Origin: Bondarzewia mesenterica
Taxonomy: Eukaryota; Basidiomycota; Agaricomycetes; Russulales; Bondarzewiaceae
NCBI GenBank assembly: GCA_004802705.1
Contig: SGPL01000471.1
Location: forward strand, 1 to 25,922
Direction of reading: 5' to 3'
Length of the DNA: 25,922 nt
The stretch's first letter is position 1, and the number at the start of each line of letters is the position of its first letter. A program made the position numbers and the translations under genes. Below are positions 10,400 through 21,360 of the stretch, piece by piece. The notes beneath the pieces are model-generated. The model worked only from the letters and a program-made list of their open reading frames with translations, was not told the DNA's origin and ran no database searches.

Positions 10400-12990
10400 C
10401 TATTGATGGGCACAATAACTAGGGCTAATATCAGTGCAATCTCTGCTTCACCACTGCTCGTAACATCTCTACTAAGCTTCACTATAGGAAGGGAGGAGTC
10501 TACTGGGTCACTTTTAAGAGTTATACCTTTAATTAATGATGTTACCTAGACAGAAATGATGATGATATTAGTATGTTTTGTTATCTCATTGACTGCAGGG
10601 TTAGGAGTTGCTGATTTTGAGCTATTGAAGATCAGCTCTTGCATTGGCATTGCTGGAGTCAGCTCTTGTAATAGCCTCAAGGAGGTTGCTATTGAGTTGA
10701 TACCTCCACTAGCAGTAGATGTAAGGTTGGCAGCATCTGATAAACTATTATCGATAGTGACTGCATTCTTTTTAGCACTTTTAACACCTAAACTACTCAT
10801 CAGCTCTGCTGACTCCTCATTTTCATTCTCATTCTTCATAGAAATAAGACCCAGTATGTTGAGAGTTCTGACATTTCAAGTGCTATCTGTCAAGTCTAGA
10901 ATATAGGGTTTTATCTCATCTTCATTACTATCCAACATTTTCAGTGCTCATTCTTCTCTTATAGATTGATTGCACTGCATACCCAATCTAGTTAGTATTC
11001 CCTAAAGCTCTAGGCAAAAATACTCACAGAATGCCGCATTCATGTACTCGACAAAGGGCTCTTCTACATTTATTTTAAATCTCTTGCATGCTTGCACAAA
11101 CCCACAATGGCCATCCACCATGGTATACAGCCTATACAATGGGATAAGTCTGGGGTAAGCAGCTAGTACATCATCTTTAATGTCAGTAGGCTCTACTAAT
11201 GCAAATGATCTGATCTTTCCTTCATTACACAGCTCCAAACCACCTGCAAGCAAAGTGAATGCCTAATCAATCTGATCTGCCAGCTATTGAATCAATGCAG
11301 CACTAGTGCATTGAAAGCTCTTGATCATGCTAATGGCAACATGGTTAATATCTTGTTATGAATAAATGTACAATGATGATAGATGCTCATAACTGATATT
11401 ATATAGCCAGCTAATTTTAATAGGCTTTGAGACCAATCTTCACTACATCAAAGAGAGCATGGGTCTTGGAATCCATCTGACTCTTTGCAATGACTGCCTT
11501 TACCTCCTTTGACTCCTTCTTTAAGAGTTTTGCTAACATGCTATTCTAGAATGCAAGCATAGTCTGTTTCTCAGTGATTATCACATCATTAAAATGCTCC
11601 TTGTAAGCAAGTTCGATAATTTTGAGCTTGCTCTCATAGTACATCATCTAACACACTTGGTATCTTGATGGCTTTTATGGAGTAGTAAAGAGGTTCACTG
11701 TCTTATTGATGAGGTGAGACACTGCTACAGTATTTTGGCTGTGAGTAGCATTATTAAATTATTGTTTCAACTGCTGCACATGGTGAGTGCATTGTCTAGC
11801 CATAAAAATGAAAGATACTGATCATTCAAACCTTGATCACCCCTGCTTCCCTCTCTGAGTCTGACGTAAAGTTATCGGGTGCATTCTGCATCTTAGCTAT
11901 GGCACTAGTAGTCGATGTGTCAGTGCCTTTCTGATGCTTCCTTACCTTAACCACTTTCTACAACATTAACAGATAGTAAGAACTGATCTCAATGTTAATG
12001 AACACCACACTGACCTTGGACTTTATTTTTTTTGATGCTTGTTCTTACCCTTGTCAGTCAGGACAGTTTTATTGGGCCATTTTTTAAACCATTAGTCAAA
12101 AAATGATGGCCAAAAATTAGAATTAGTCTCCGTGGCTTGATGCTTATAATAAGTTAGGAGGAAACTCATCAGAAATATATGTTAGGCTTTAATTGTCCAT
12201 ATTGTAGTGATATTTGCCTCAGCACTGATGCAGATTTAATTTCTAAGGCAAGAGAAAGCTAGTTTTAATTCTTTGCAAGCTTTAAACTTTGTGCTTTTAT
12301 CACCAATGAGCAGATAAGTATTTTTATTTTGCTGTCATTCACTTCTCTAATATTAGGCCATTTGCACTATAGTATTAGCATGGCTCTCAGAAATACTATA
12401 TAATACCCTCGCATCAATAGGAAATATCCACCAGTAATACAATTATTGAACATGTCTCTAATAAGCATCTAGTGAAACTAATTTCAGCTGCACTCAGCAT
12501 CAAATTTATTAATGATGCATGCCATGTGGGCATCAGGGGATGAGAATCTGTTCATAAGCTCATGCCCTTTATTCTGTTCTGTTTCTACAAATCTAACTAT
12601 TCATTTGCTTAATGCATCTGTCTTAAGGATAGGGTCAGAAATTTATTCTACTACCTCAGGAACTTCATCGCTGATATGATGATACTTTATTCTATTAGGG
12701 AGCTCATGCATCAAGGCCCATTCATGCATCTCTGATTTCACTATTCTATAGTAAGTTTTTATCCCCTCATAGTCACTGCATTCCTTTAACATTATCTGAT
12801 ATATAAGGAGCTATCCAGACAGCTTGACATCGATCATTTATCAAGCTGAACACTCTGCCTTTCCCCTGCTCTTAACCCTTATCACATCTTTCACATTGCA
12901 TCCCCTCTGCATCTTTTTGAACACCACTATGACTACTAGTATGCCCATTTGTTTTTATTTTGCCATCTATTCTAAGCTTACCATTTGTAG
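10400..12990 (-). pseudogene. decayed gene of unknown family
   Basis: I do not recognise the family. On the minus strand, from the 5' side: a segment with a CERC pair (about 12890); SDYEGIKTYYRIVKSEMHEW then ALMHELPNRIKYHHISDEV (12660-12780); RFVETEQNKGHELMNRFSS (about 12545-12603); a Lys-rich stretch near 12030; ESKLKIIELAYKEHF (about 11595-11640); and the best-kept block, 11002-11253, with RFKINVEEPFVEYMNAAF. A Ser/Thr/Asn-rich C-terminal tail (10546-10839) includes a KNENENEESAELMSS run. Stops occur every few dozen codons and the frame changes several times. A possible intron boundary lies near 11840. It converges on the repeat array behind KDZ copy 1. It could be an accessory gene of a transposon or a decayed host gene. 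Confidence 0.45.
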
Positions 12991-13015
12991 ATAACTCTTC
13001 TAAAATTAGTTTGGT

Positions 13016-13075
13016 CAACAACAATAATGACAATAAAAACAATGGTACCAACAACAACAGCAACAGTAATAAATC
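13016..13075. repeat. AAC/AAT-type microsatellite
   Basis: Imperfect trinucleotide tract of AAC, AAT and CAG-like triplets. On the plus strand it would encode an Asn-rich run, but the open frame there (12960-13199) has no other coding feature. Confidence 0.6.
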
Positions 13076-13227
13076 ACCTGACTACCACCACTCAAATAAT
13101 GGTGCTCTATTCATCTTTGGTAGCAGTATCTATAGTGGCAGACATTTTGAGTACTATATCATATTGAGGGAGCAATGCCTTGGCATTTATAATAATTAGT
13201 AATTCATCTCTTATGTATCAGTGTTTT

Positions 13228-14121
13228 TTTGACTGATATGCTCATCAGGTTGATTGCTTCTCAGCAGGTCACCAGTATCTCCAATGTCATTTACAAAGAA
13301 TACAACATGCTTGCTGAAGCTTATTCTGCCTAGGATAGAGCTTAAGCCGATAATCATAATAAGGCCCAGATGCTATGCACACTACCATCCAGTATTGTTA
13401 ATGACCTTGTTGATAAGTTTGGCAATGTCAACATTAGCCATACTGTTGCTGCTGAGCCCAGCAGTGCATATGTAATCACCCAACACCTTATAAATGGCCC
13501 AATCACTATCTCTCATAGGTCACAGACTGGCGTCCACTATGGTGCAGGTGAGATGTTCACTTTAAATATTAATATCCATTCACTGATACATATTTCAGAT
13601 AAGCATCTCCTAGTTCTTTTTTAACTTTGCCTGATGTAGTTCACTCTCATCTTCTGTGCTAGATGCAGCCACACTTTCAATTATAGCATAGTTATGAATG
13701 ATTATGGCCCTGTAGTTGCCAATCATAGCCCAGTTGCTGATCGTAGCTGAGCTGCCAACCTTAGTGGGCATGACCATTCTACTGCCTCTTCTCTTTCTAG
13801 GACCTCATCTATCTCAAATGTCAAACCCACTGTAGCCGACGCTGGTCCTAGCCTTCCTGTAATGGCATATCAGTGCCATATCATTGATGCTGCTCCCTCA
13901 AAAGACTAATACTTTGCTATCTTGCATAGTCAAGATAACAGTACCTTTTATGGCCCCTAGTAGGTCATATTCTACTCTGTATGGGAGTGCTGTTCACTAA
14001 TTTTTGTTGCAATTCAAACATTGCATCGATCATTGAAAACTATCCTAGTGCTCTCTTTCATGGCTTTATAGACAACAACACTGCTTCAGCATGGTTTCTC
14101 GAGCACATTGATGAATTCTAA
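13228..14121 (+). pseudogene. decayed gene with possible RNase H1 N-terminal-like domain
   Basis: The first part (13228-13547) reads as a mostly helical, coiled-coil-like segment: YKEYNMLAEAYSA, then after two stops NKAQMLCTLPSSIVNDLVDK, followed by HRSQTGVHYGAG and a GTGAGA donor at 13548. After a probable intron, a Ser/Ala-rich linker leads to PSKD-stop-YFAILHSQDNSTFYGP (about 13895-13960). In another frame near the end comes NYPSALFHGFIDNN then TASAWFLEH. The order of an aromatic-start beta strand and a final A..(K/H)GF....A.AWF resembles the RNA:DNA-hybrid-binding domain at the N-terminus of RNase H1, often found in mushroom transposon-linked proteins. The match is partial and crosses a frameshift, so the call is tentative. 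No RNase H catalytic part was seen. Confidence 0.35.
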
Positions 14122-15086
14122 ACATGTTTAGAATGAAACAAGGTCATTAGTTTATTGAGAGAATGCATAGGCCATTTTTTTTTCTGAGTTACACGTAGAT
14201 TGCATGTGTCTCACAAGTTTGCATCTTAATTTGTCAAATTAATGAAAAAATATTTTGAATATTCAAAAATATGTTTTAATATCACTACTGTAGTTTTTGC
14301 AAAATGATTGAAAATTTATGTGCAAATGTATAGAGACTAATCAAGCTGATCATGATATAAAATATAAAATATATTGAAAAAGAATGGGGCCGATCAAGAA
14401 CCCGATGCAGATCTATATTAGTCACCTAATACGCTGCTCATTTTATCACGAAAACAATTTGAATGTTGAATTAAAAAATAAATTTCAGTCTATAAAGCTA
14501 TTAAAATTCAAATTCAAATAAAGAAACAATGCCTCTAGAGTTCATGCAAACTTGCAAAATTTTCATCTTGTACATCTGTAGTTATGTATAAGTCAATAGT
14601 AAGTGTATAATGCTTTGAGCTTACTGCTATGGTACTTGACTTGATCTCCCACCATAACTTCACACAACTTCATGCTATCACAAGCACATAACAATGGCTC
14701 CAAATATACAGAAACTTATAAACCTTCATATTATCAATGATATGTTGTTTATTTTGCTATATCAGCACAGCTGTCTATCTGTACTAATTGACTGACTATC
14801 CTCACTCATTGGCCTGGATCATATACAGCAATCATAGAAAGGCCTCGAGTATCAGTATAAATATAATCTTGTTAAATGTGGCAGTGGTCGATGAAAAGTA
14901 TCCAAAGCTACAAAAGTGGCAAGAGAGTTGAAATGGCAGAAAATAACAGATGATAACCCAGGTCATGTGTATGTTTTTCACTTTTTGATGTTATCATTTA
15001 TATTAAGTGCTAGACTTCACAAAAGATACATGAATAATATGGTAGTCTCTAGTCTCTAGCCAAACCTAGAGCATACACCTTGTATA
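14122..15086. other. AT-rich stretch without a gene
   Basis: No coding signal on either strand. It contains AT-rich simple sequence (for example around 14225-14340 and 14460-14530). It may include the left end of the KDZ copy 2 element, but I found no clear terminal inverted repeat by eye. Confidence 0.5.
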
Positions 15087-15401
15087 GTGAGAGAGGAGCA
15101 AAGCATTGCCAATATGTATACTGCTCACCTCACATCCATATGTGCAATGCACTCAGACAATAATAACTATATAATAACCATACAAGAGGAGCTAAAGACC
15201 ATGATCGATGACTATATATCCTATGCACACATCTTGAGAGAGTGTCCTGAGGATGATGAAGCCACCCAAGCCTCTGAATTGCATAGCTATCAATATATAA
15301 TTGCTGAACTTCACCAACAGTCATCCCTCATCACTCAAGACCTTGAAAACTATTTCTATGCTAGTGCTGAAGGTGCTCTCATATTCATGAGATGCTGGTA
15401 A
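15087..15401 (+). CDS. open frame or exon of unknown function upstream of KDZ copy 2
   Basis: A 104-codon open frame, unusually long for this window. It is rich in charged and helix-forming residues (IQEELKTMIDDYISYAHIL, then ECPEDDEATQASELHSYQY, then HQQSSLITQDLENYF), and a GTAAGC donor-like site follows ALIFMRCW at about 15400. The opposite strand is also open for 64 codons (15130-15324), so openness alone proves little. It may be a separate small gene or an early exon of KDZ copy 2, about 360 bp downstream. No domain recognised. Confidence 0.3.
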   Translation: MREEQSIANMYTAHLTSICAMHSDNNNYIITIQEELKTMIDDYISYAHILRECPEDDEATQASELHSYQYIIAELHQQSSLITQDLENYFYASAEGALIFMRCW

Positions 15402-15763
15402 GCACTTATCACACTGCTCTTCTTTAAATTTCATAATTACACACCCACAGTATCAACTGCATCATGTTTTGCAAGGTCTATGGCATTTGAAACATAACAA
15501 TAATTTTCTACCTCACCTGAAATTTGAGGCTTTGAGAGTATTTTGATTGATTTCTTCATGAAAAGACATGTACTTATCTATCTCTAATATTTTTCTTTAA
15601 GAATGGCATTTAGGCCTTGGGCTACATCACATGACTTCATGCATAACATGTTGCATAAACTTTTTCTTTGTTATCAATTGCCCTTTTTACCACATTCTAT
15701 TTATTCTGAGCCATGATGTGTAAATAAAAACACAATAAGATTGCAGGTGTCACTGTACTCGAG
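15402..15763. other. spacer before KDZ copy 2
   Basis: AT-rich, no open frame of note. It could be intron and/or promoter for the KDZ gene that follows. Confidence 0.4.
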
Positions 15764-16289
15764 ATGACTAGCTCATCTCATTACCCAAATATTATCCAGC
15801 ACACAAATGTCACTGTCAGTGCAACTGGCAAAAAGGAGAGAAGGTTGACCAACTATCATAGAAAGGCAACTCCATCTATAGTTGAACAGCAATCAGACCA
15901 GCCTGTGAACAGAGCTAATAACACTCTCTGCCTCTTGAAGAGTTTATTGAAGTTTAGTGTGAACCCAAGAATTATTGTTGATTCAAGCAACTTTACACCA
16001 GGCAAAAATACAAGAAGAGGGTAAGTTATTTTAGATCATCTCATCATTATATTATTCTCATTTTTTTATGAAAGGTTAACTTCTTAGAGAGTTCAGCCAT
16101 CTATAGGACACATTTATGGATGAGCTCTATTATCACAAAGGCCTCGATGATGACCAGGAGGCCCCAAAATATAATAGGTGTCAGAATATTGAGGGCATAG
16201 TTTGGTGCTTGGAGTGCATGAGACAAGGACTCTTGTGTGAGAAATGCATGTGTCTGGCATACACACATCGGTTACTTCATCATATCTAG

Positions 16290-16339
16290 GTAAGTTCAGT
16301 CTAGTGAATGATCTGATATGACTTGCTGATTCTTTCCAG
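16290..16339 (+). other. intron 2 of KDZ copy 2
   Basis: A 50-bp intron with donor GTAAGT and acceptor TTCCAG. Splicing joins LLHHI-stop to C-stop-TGEYF. The family has a Trp-x-G-x-Y-F motif after His-His-Ile-Glu, so the TAG after the junction matches a Trp codon TGG. Intron 1 starts with GTAAGT at 16021, and its acceptor is probably between 16086 and 16105. Confidence 0.65.
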
Positions 16340-17399
16340 TGCTAGACCGGTGAATATTTTACTGACTACTTATTGTAGTCTACTGGTCTGATCATCCAAC
16401 TCAGGCATGATCACCACATATGTCCTTATCCTCACTTCCAAACCAATGATATCTCTATCATTGATATTATGGGATTATGCTAAGTTATGATGAGATACTG
16501 TGACTACAGGAAAGCTCCTACCAATCAAATTTAGATTCAACTGATGCACACTGGGTGGTGGCCAGCCATGTATGATCGACCATGGACAGTGATTACTTTC
16601 TGCACCCTCAAGATGTTCCATGCTATGAATCTACAAGGCAAAGTGAATATGTATGACTTCTATAATGGACTTGTTTATATCACAGATGGGACTAGCCTTG
16701 CAAAGCATAAGGTGCTTTTTTTCTCTCAATTGTATGAGTGCACATAACTCAGTGTCATACAGACTCACTATAAAGAGTTTACGCATACTGTTCATGGATT
16801 TTATCATTTGTGAATGGCAAAGCATGTGAATCAGGGTTACTATCCATCTAGCATTAATGACACTGCTCCCAGTGAATGCTACGTCGAGTGTTCAGCCTAC
16901 CCACACCCAAGCTGCAATCTCTCAGAAAACTGGGATAGTGTACTTGAGAATAAATAGTTAATATTCTTCTACATTTAGTGAGCAGTCAAATAACATATTA
17001 TGTAGCTAGTGATATGTGCTGCTGTTAGTTATTGATGCAAACTTCAAGCTAAAACTAAAGGATCATGGCCTGGATGATGTCAAACTGGGCCCTAGATTTG
17101 CCTATTTTATTGCAGAGATGGCCTACCAAGAGCATCTCACAAAGCACAAGGATGAAGCAGAGGTGCATAGTGAGACTTGTCACTCACCATCGGCAGGCCA
17201 TGTTGCTACTATTGTTATCATTGTGCTCACGAGCATTCATTGGCAGTTGAAGGGCTGTGGGTCTAATTTTTCTACTATTGACTATGCCAACACTCCTTCA
17301 CACAGGTGCTTTGCTGTCAATGGGGTTGGTGCTGTTGTATACATGTGCTATTCATTTTTTTTGCAAGACTATTGTAGGTAATCCAGAGCAAGGTGAAAG

Positions 17400-17493
17400 G
17401 TTAGTGAAAGTCATATTAACTTTGTTGTTTTAGGGTACCCATCACCAGTGGGCATTAAATGTTGCACTGATGCTTGTCTAATCTAATATGTAG
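17400..17493 (+). other. intron 3 of KDZ copy 2
   Basis: A 94-bp intron with donor GTTAGT and acceptor ATGTAG. Splicing rebuilds GNPEQGER-YCSIDYV, matching the family block LQKGER(Y/F)xNxDY, with the codon AG|G split by the intron. The upstream frame changes at a run of eight T near 17355-17362, a single-base indel by mutation or sequencing error. Confidence 0.65.
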
Positions 17494-20035
17494 GTACTGT
17501 AGCATAGATTATGTGTTACTGTCCACCCTCATCGAAGAGGCCAACTAACTCAAGTCTATCATTTTATCATACAATATTGCATGTCAATTTTTGAAGAACT
17601 TTATGAAGCATATGAAAAACTTTCTTGTGGAGTTTCACATTGACGTAATTAGCATGAGCATAACTTTTATCATACCAAAATTTCACCTTCTTGCACATAG
17701 CCCTTCGTGCCATATTTCATTTTCTTTGAATTTTACCCTAAGAGTTGGGTGAACTTGTGGTGAGTGAATTGAAATGAACTGGGCAGAGAGTAATAGGTAT
17801 AGTTTGAGCACATGAGAGATGTTAGCTTCATTTTAGCATGAGGCATTAGATGACAATTTTGGTGATGCCAATTGGTGGAAGACAATATCTCTAGGTGAGA
17901 GCACTGAGAGTATTAGTTTAATCACAGATTACTGACACACTGCACTCCTGTCTATATTCAGAATGTCAACTCAGCAAGAACTTGAAGGTGACCATCTCAA
18001 TACAAGTGAAGCAGGTTAACACACTGAATGAACTAGAATTTATGATTTTGCTAGACATCCTCACTCAGTGGAAAAAGATGGTGGAAGATTAAAATGTGGA
18101 TCATTTGTATCCTAACTCTTATGATGAGCCAGTCAGTGGTACATTATAATTGTCGTTAAATTAGTACAAGTACATTGATATCAAGCATACTGTAGTAACA
18201 ATGCTGGCTGTTGTTTGACTAGATCTAGTGAAAGAAGAGGTCGAAGATGCAGAACGCGGTGTGGTTTCATTGCACGAAACATTGACGACTACTTTTCTAA
18301 GTGTTAGTTTAGATTTTGAAGACTAACAATAAGTCATTAATTTGCAATCTAGATCTATGAAGAAATTACATCATAGTAACTATGACATTATAGATGGGCT
18401 TTGCAGAGCAAGAAGACCCTTGTTAATAATAGCACAGTCACTAGGTAGGTCTCCCTCTACAAAAAATGAAATGTATTGCATCATCGAATCAAGGCATGGT
18501 ATAGCATTTAACAAATTTACATACCCATTATTAGTTCCCTGATCATAGATAGTGTGGAACAAGTGAGCGTGATGCAGTCGATACATGTAAGTATAGGTGG
18601 TGGTCAACCTGAGGGCATGTTAACCAAGATCAAAGACGAGAAGCTCTGGCTGCCATTCAAAGTCCCTGAGCACCTCTGCTCTATGAGTATTATAAGAAGC
18701 ATCTTTGATAAGATGATTCACCTCCAGATAGCCCAAACAGAAGATACCCTACATGAGATCTGCTGCCAGTTGTACATCTATATTGGGTTGATACATTATA
18801 AGTGGGTGCATGTCAATGGGCCAAGACTGAAGGCTAATACCCATACTCACAACATTATCCAGTGTTTTATAGATAAGCTCACATGCTTGCATACACATTA
18901 TAATGTCATGCATTCAGCACTTAAAAACCTTGCTCTCAGTGGAGATTGGGAGAAGCACCTTTGTGTTTTGCATAGTGAGGATATCTATGCACTAGTCAAA
19001 GAAGAGAAGGATGAGGGCCTAGACAAGGGTCATGTAAAGCTATCTTAGATCTAGTGAGTGTTAAAGCATGAGATGAAGGGCCTGCCTGGAAAGGATAGTG
19101 GGATGTCAGAAGAAGAGGTATATGAAAGTGAGCTAAGATTCTATTAGGTACATGACTTGATAGGTATGCTGACATGTAGCACAGATATGCATGTTGGGCA
19201 GGCAAAGTTGCAGGCATACATAGCTTGATGTAATGAAGAGATTGTACTGTTGTAGGAGGAGATGTAGAGGACCATAGTCTTCTTTCATTAGAAGGCTAGA
19301 TAGTGGTGAGACCTAGAGAATATGCACCCTAATGCCCTGTTGGATATCAAGAGTGGGTTGAAGGCATACACAGCATGTCAGAGTGCTGTTTATGATAGCT
19401 TAGCTGTAAAATTTGAGGCCAAATGGACAAAGGCCCTCTCCATAAATGGACTGTGCATTGATTAGATAAATGCACTACTTTTTTTGCTGATAAACTCTTC
19501 ATTAATCTCTTTCCCCCCTCCCTCAATGGAGCTATGTTTTAGGCAGTCAGACTCTATGATGGGTGACATTTTAGCAGGAATAGCAGGAATAAGTGATGAG
19601 CCTCAGTGAGCAAGTGCGAAGTCCATACATCCTGCCACCAATGCCTCTTATGCTATGGACTAGATTTCTGACTCTAAAAGCTTTACATATGTGCACAATC
19701 CTGCATCCTCATTCTTGTCTAAAGAACCTTTGGTCAGTCCCTCAACTTTTATGGTAGTGGCATCAGAGTTTTTGAGAGCAGCTCAAAGAACATTGGAGAT
19801 GCCCAATCTACTTTCAGCAGGCCCTTCGATGGTAGTGAGTGTGAATCCTTTAGAGTCTAATGTGGGTATGGAAGATAGCATCATAATTTTAGAGATGGGA
19901 GACAGTGGAGAGAATAATGAGATGATGGATAGAACAGGTGATTTAGGAGACTCAAGTAATAGTAGTAGCAGTGATGATGAGGATGTAGGTTTAGATGCTC
20001 TGACTGTAGAAGATGGGTATAACAGCGATGACTAG

Positions 20036-20209
20036 TTTTAAGAGTAGTACAATAGTAGTTGAAAGATATCAGATAGTAGAAATGAAGGGGGAATATGATA
20101 GTTTATGTACTGCTAGTAGACAAGTTGGTGAAAAGTAAGCCAAATGGCTCCTGCGAAGATATTATGACTGCATGCATACTCTGAGACATGCATAATACAA
20201 AGTCAGTTC
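20036..20209. other. 3' flank of KDZ copy 2
   Basis: Short spacer between the stop codon and the hairpin array. No polyadenylation signal or gene was identified. Confidence 0.4.
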
Positions 20210-20720
20210 TACTGCAGTGAACGGTGTGTAGTAAAAGCTTCAACTAGTATATTTTATTTTATTATAAGCCCTGAGAGTAAAGTACTTTTTACTACAGGTC
20301 CTAAGACATAGTAGACTAAGGGCAATCAAGGTCAGTTTTACTATAGTGCTAATGGATAGCAAACGCATATAAATATATATTTTACTGTAGATCTTAATAT
20401 ATAGTAAAACCTAATAAAGCTGTAGAACAACAGCATAAGTGTATTTTACTATGGGCCTTGACCTGTAGTAAAACATGCCTAGCTGCATATTTCACTATAT
20501 AATAGGACTTGTAGTAAAACAGCAGCATAAGTGAGTTTTACTACGAGTCTTGACACGTAGTAAAATGTGCAGCATAAGTCCTGATATGTAGTAAAAGTAG
20601 GCTGACTTTTAGGCAGATTATATTGTACTGTAGATCTGCTATGTAGTGAAATCATGTAAGTGAATATACAGCTACTATAGGCCTTGCTTGTAACACTATA
20701 TATTTCTTGACTATCAGGGG
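20210..20720. repeat. array of short inverted-repeat (hairpin) units
   Basis: At least six related units of about 30 bp begin near 20286, 20336, 20380, 20444, 20490 and 20536, with partial ones near 20571-20596 and 20628-20650. Each has arm TTTTACTA(C/T), a 10-12 base centre related to GGTCTTGAC, and the complementary arm (A/G)TAGTAAAA. Where units are clear, spacing is about 44-64 bp. Each unit is self-complementary, so orientation is undefined. The array lies between the KDZ copy 2 stop codon and the end of the LINE fragment. Confidence 0.8.
20536..20565. repeat. perfect hairpin unit of the array
   Basis: Ten-base arm TTTTACTACG, ten-base centre AGTCTTGACA, ten-base arm CGTAGTAAAA. The arms are exact reverse complements and each contains a CpG, uncommon in this CpG-poor window. 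Confidence 0.85.
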
Positions 20721-20782
20721 TATAGTAGTATAAAGATAATGACTACAGATGTGTGTATTGGATGAATGATGCAGTGTAGAGC

Positions 20783-21360
20783 TTACTTAAGTTTGTTCTT
20801 CTCCTTTTTATCTCTATCATACTCTATAATTTTGAAGCTCTCTCCATAAATGTGCTTGAATCATTTGATGTCCTGAATATATTAGAATAGAGGTTTGGCA
20901 TTCAATGTGTCATTAGATAAGAGCTTTACTAGGTCATTGGCATCACAATGTATAGTGTTCTTTAGGGATTGGTGTTTTTGTCAAAAAAATTGGCAGTCAA
21001 TGAGGTAGTGATGAACTGACTCCTTTGTGTCCTTGCAATAAGTGCATATCAGAGTTTCTGCCTTTCTGATGCAATGTAGATGCTGCTAAAGGGAGATGTG
21101 ATCAGAATGCAGCTAGAAAAGGAGACTAGCTTAAGCTCTCATGAGCATCTTGATGCAGTGAAGGAATGACTTGGATGAAAAATTAGGGTCAAATCTACTG
21201 ATCCTGTAGAAGCACAGTGATGCCTCCCAGTCTTTCTACCAGCATGCAAGGAGGGATGAATGATGGTCTTGATGTAGTGCTGAGATGCTCGATAGTAGAG
21301 ATTTATTCTGAAGATATTCTAGTAAGCACATTTTCAGGCTAGTCCATACCTTTATTACCT
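20783..21360 (-). pseudogene. C-terminal fragment of a non-LTR retrotransposon (LINE) polyprotein
   Basis: Minus-strand reading, mostly one frame with stops: WEASLCFYRISRFDPNFSSK, FLHCIKMLMRA, LLFQLHSDHIS, HLHCIRKAETLICTYCKD, TKESVHHYLIDCQFF, LFQYIQDIK, stop at 20783-20785. The C-x2-C followed by HHYLIDC matches the cysteine-histidine motif (C..C...E...H.L..C) at the end of fungal LINE reverse transcriptases, after the conserved LRTGH-type segment (here LHSDH). In the active element this enzyme copies its RNA into DNA. No polymerase domain remains upstream, so this looks like a 5'-truncated copy, as is common for LINEs. No poly-A tail was identified on the 3' side. Confidence 0.75.

Larger units (their letters stand above)
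15764..20035 (+). pseudogene. KDZ-family DNA transposase with CxC2-like cysteine cluster, copy 2
   Basis: Best-preserved gene here. The first exon (15764-16020) has a basic, disordered N-terminus and ends TRRG. The CxC2-like cluster follows: CLECMRQGLLCEKCMCLAYT then HRLLHH, and after intron 2 the WTGEYF-type motif as TGEYF. The mid-region has MHTGWWPAMYDRPWTVITFC (16544-16603), the PHPSCNLSENW signature (about 16900-16932), LLLVIDANFKLKLKDHGLDD (Asp 17034-17036), GVGAVV, GNPEQGER|YCSIDYV across intron 3, SYNIACQ (Asp to Asn, 17573-17575), IIPKFHLLAHSPSCHISFSL, GVG-stop-TCGE, and ALDDNFGDANWWK. The C-terminus has LHETLTTTFLSVSLDFED, AQTEDTLHE, SGMSEEEVYES, DIKSGLKAY and an acidic Ser/Asp tail to the stop at 20033-20035. 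Stops in almost every block and the lost catalytic Asp make it inactive. 18360-18550 does not match the family and may hold an intron or insertion. Confidence 0.9.

Noticed and set aside
10556..10906. Plus-strand frame of 116 codons with a hydrophobic start.
   Set aside because: The minus-strand reading is low-complexity Ser/Asn/Glu-rich and continues in frame from the block at 11002-11253. The plus frame is its hydrophobic complement.
4640..20035. Reassigned stop codons (alternative genetic code) to explain in-frame TAG and TGA.
   Set aside because: The stops stand for Trp, Arg and Gln by turns, TAA also occurs, and catalytic residues and frames are broken too. That is mutation, not a code change.
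20210..20720. CRISPR-like reading of the regularly spaced repeats.
   Set aside because: Units diverge from each other, spacing varies, there are no cas genes, and the gene structure and transposons are eukaryotic.
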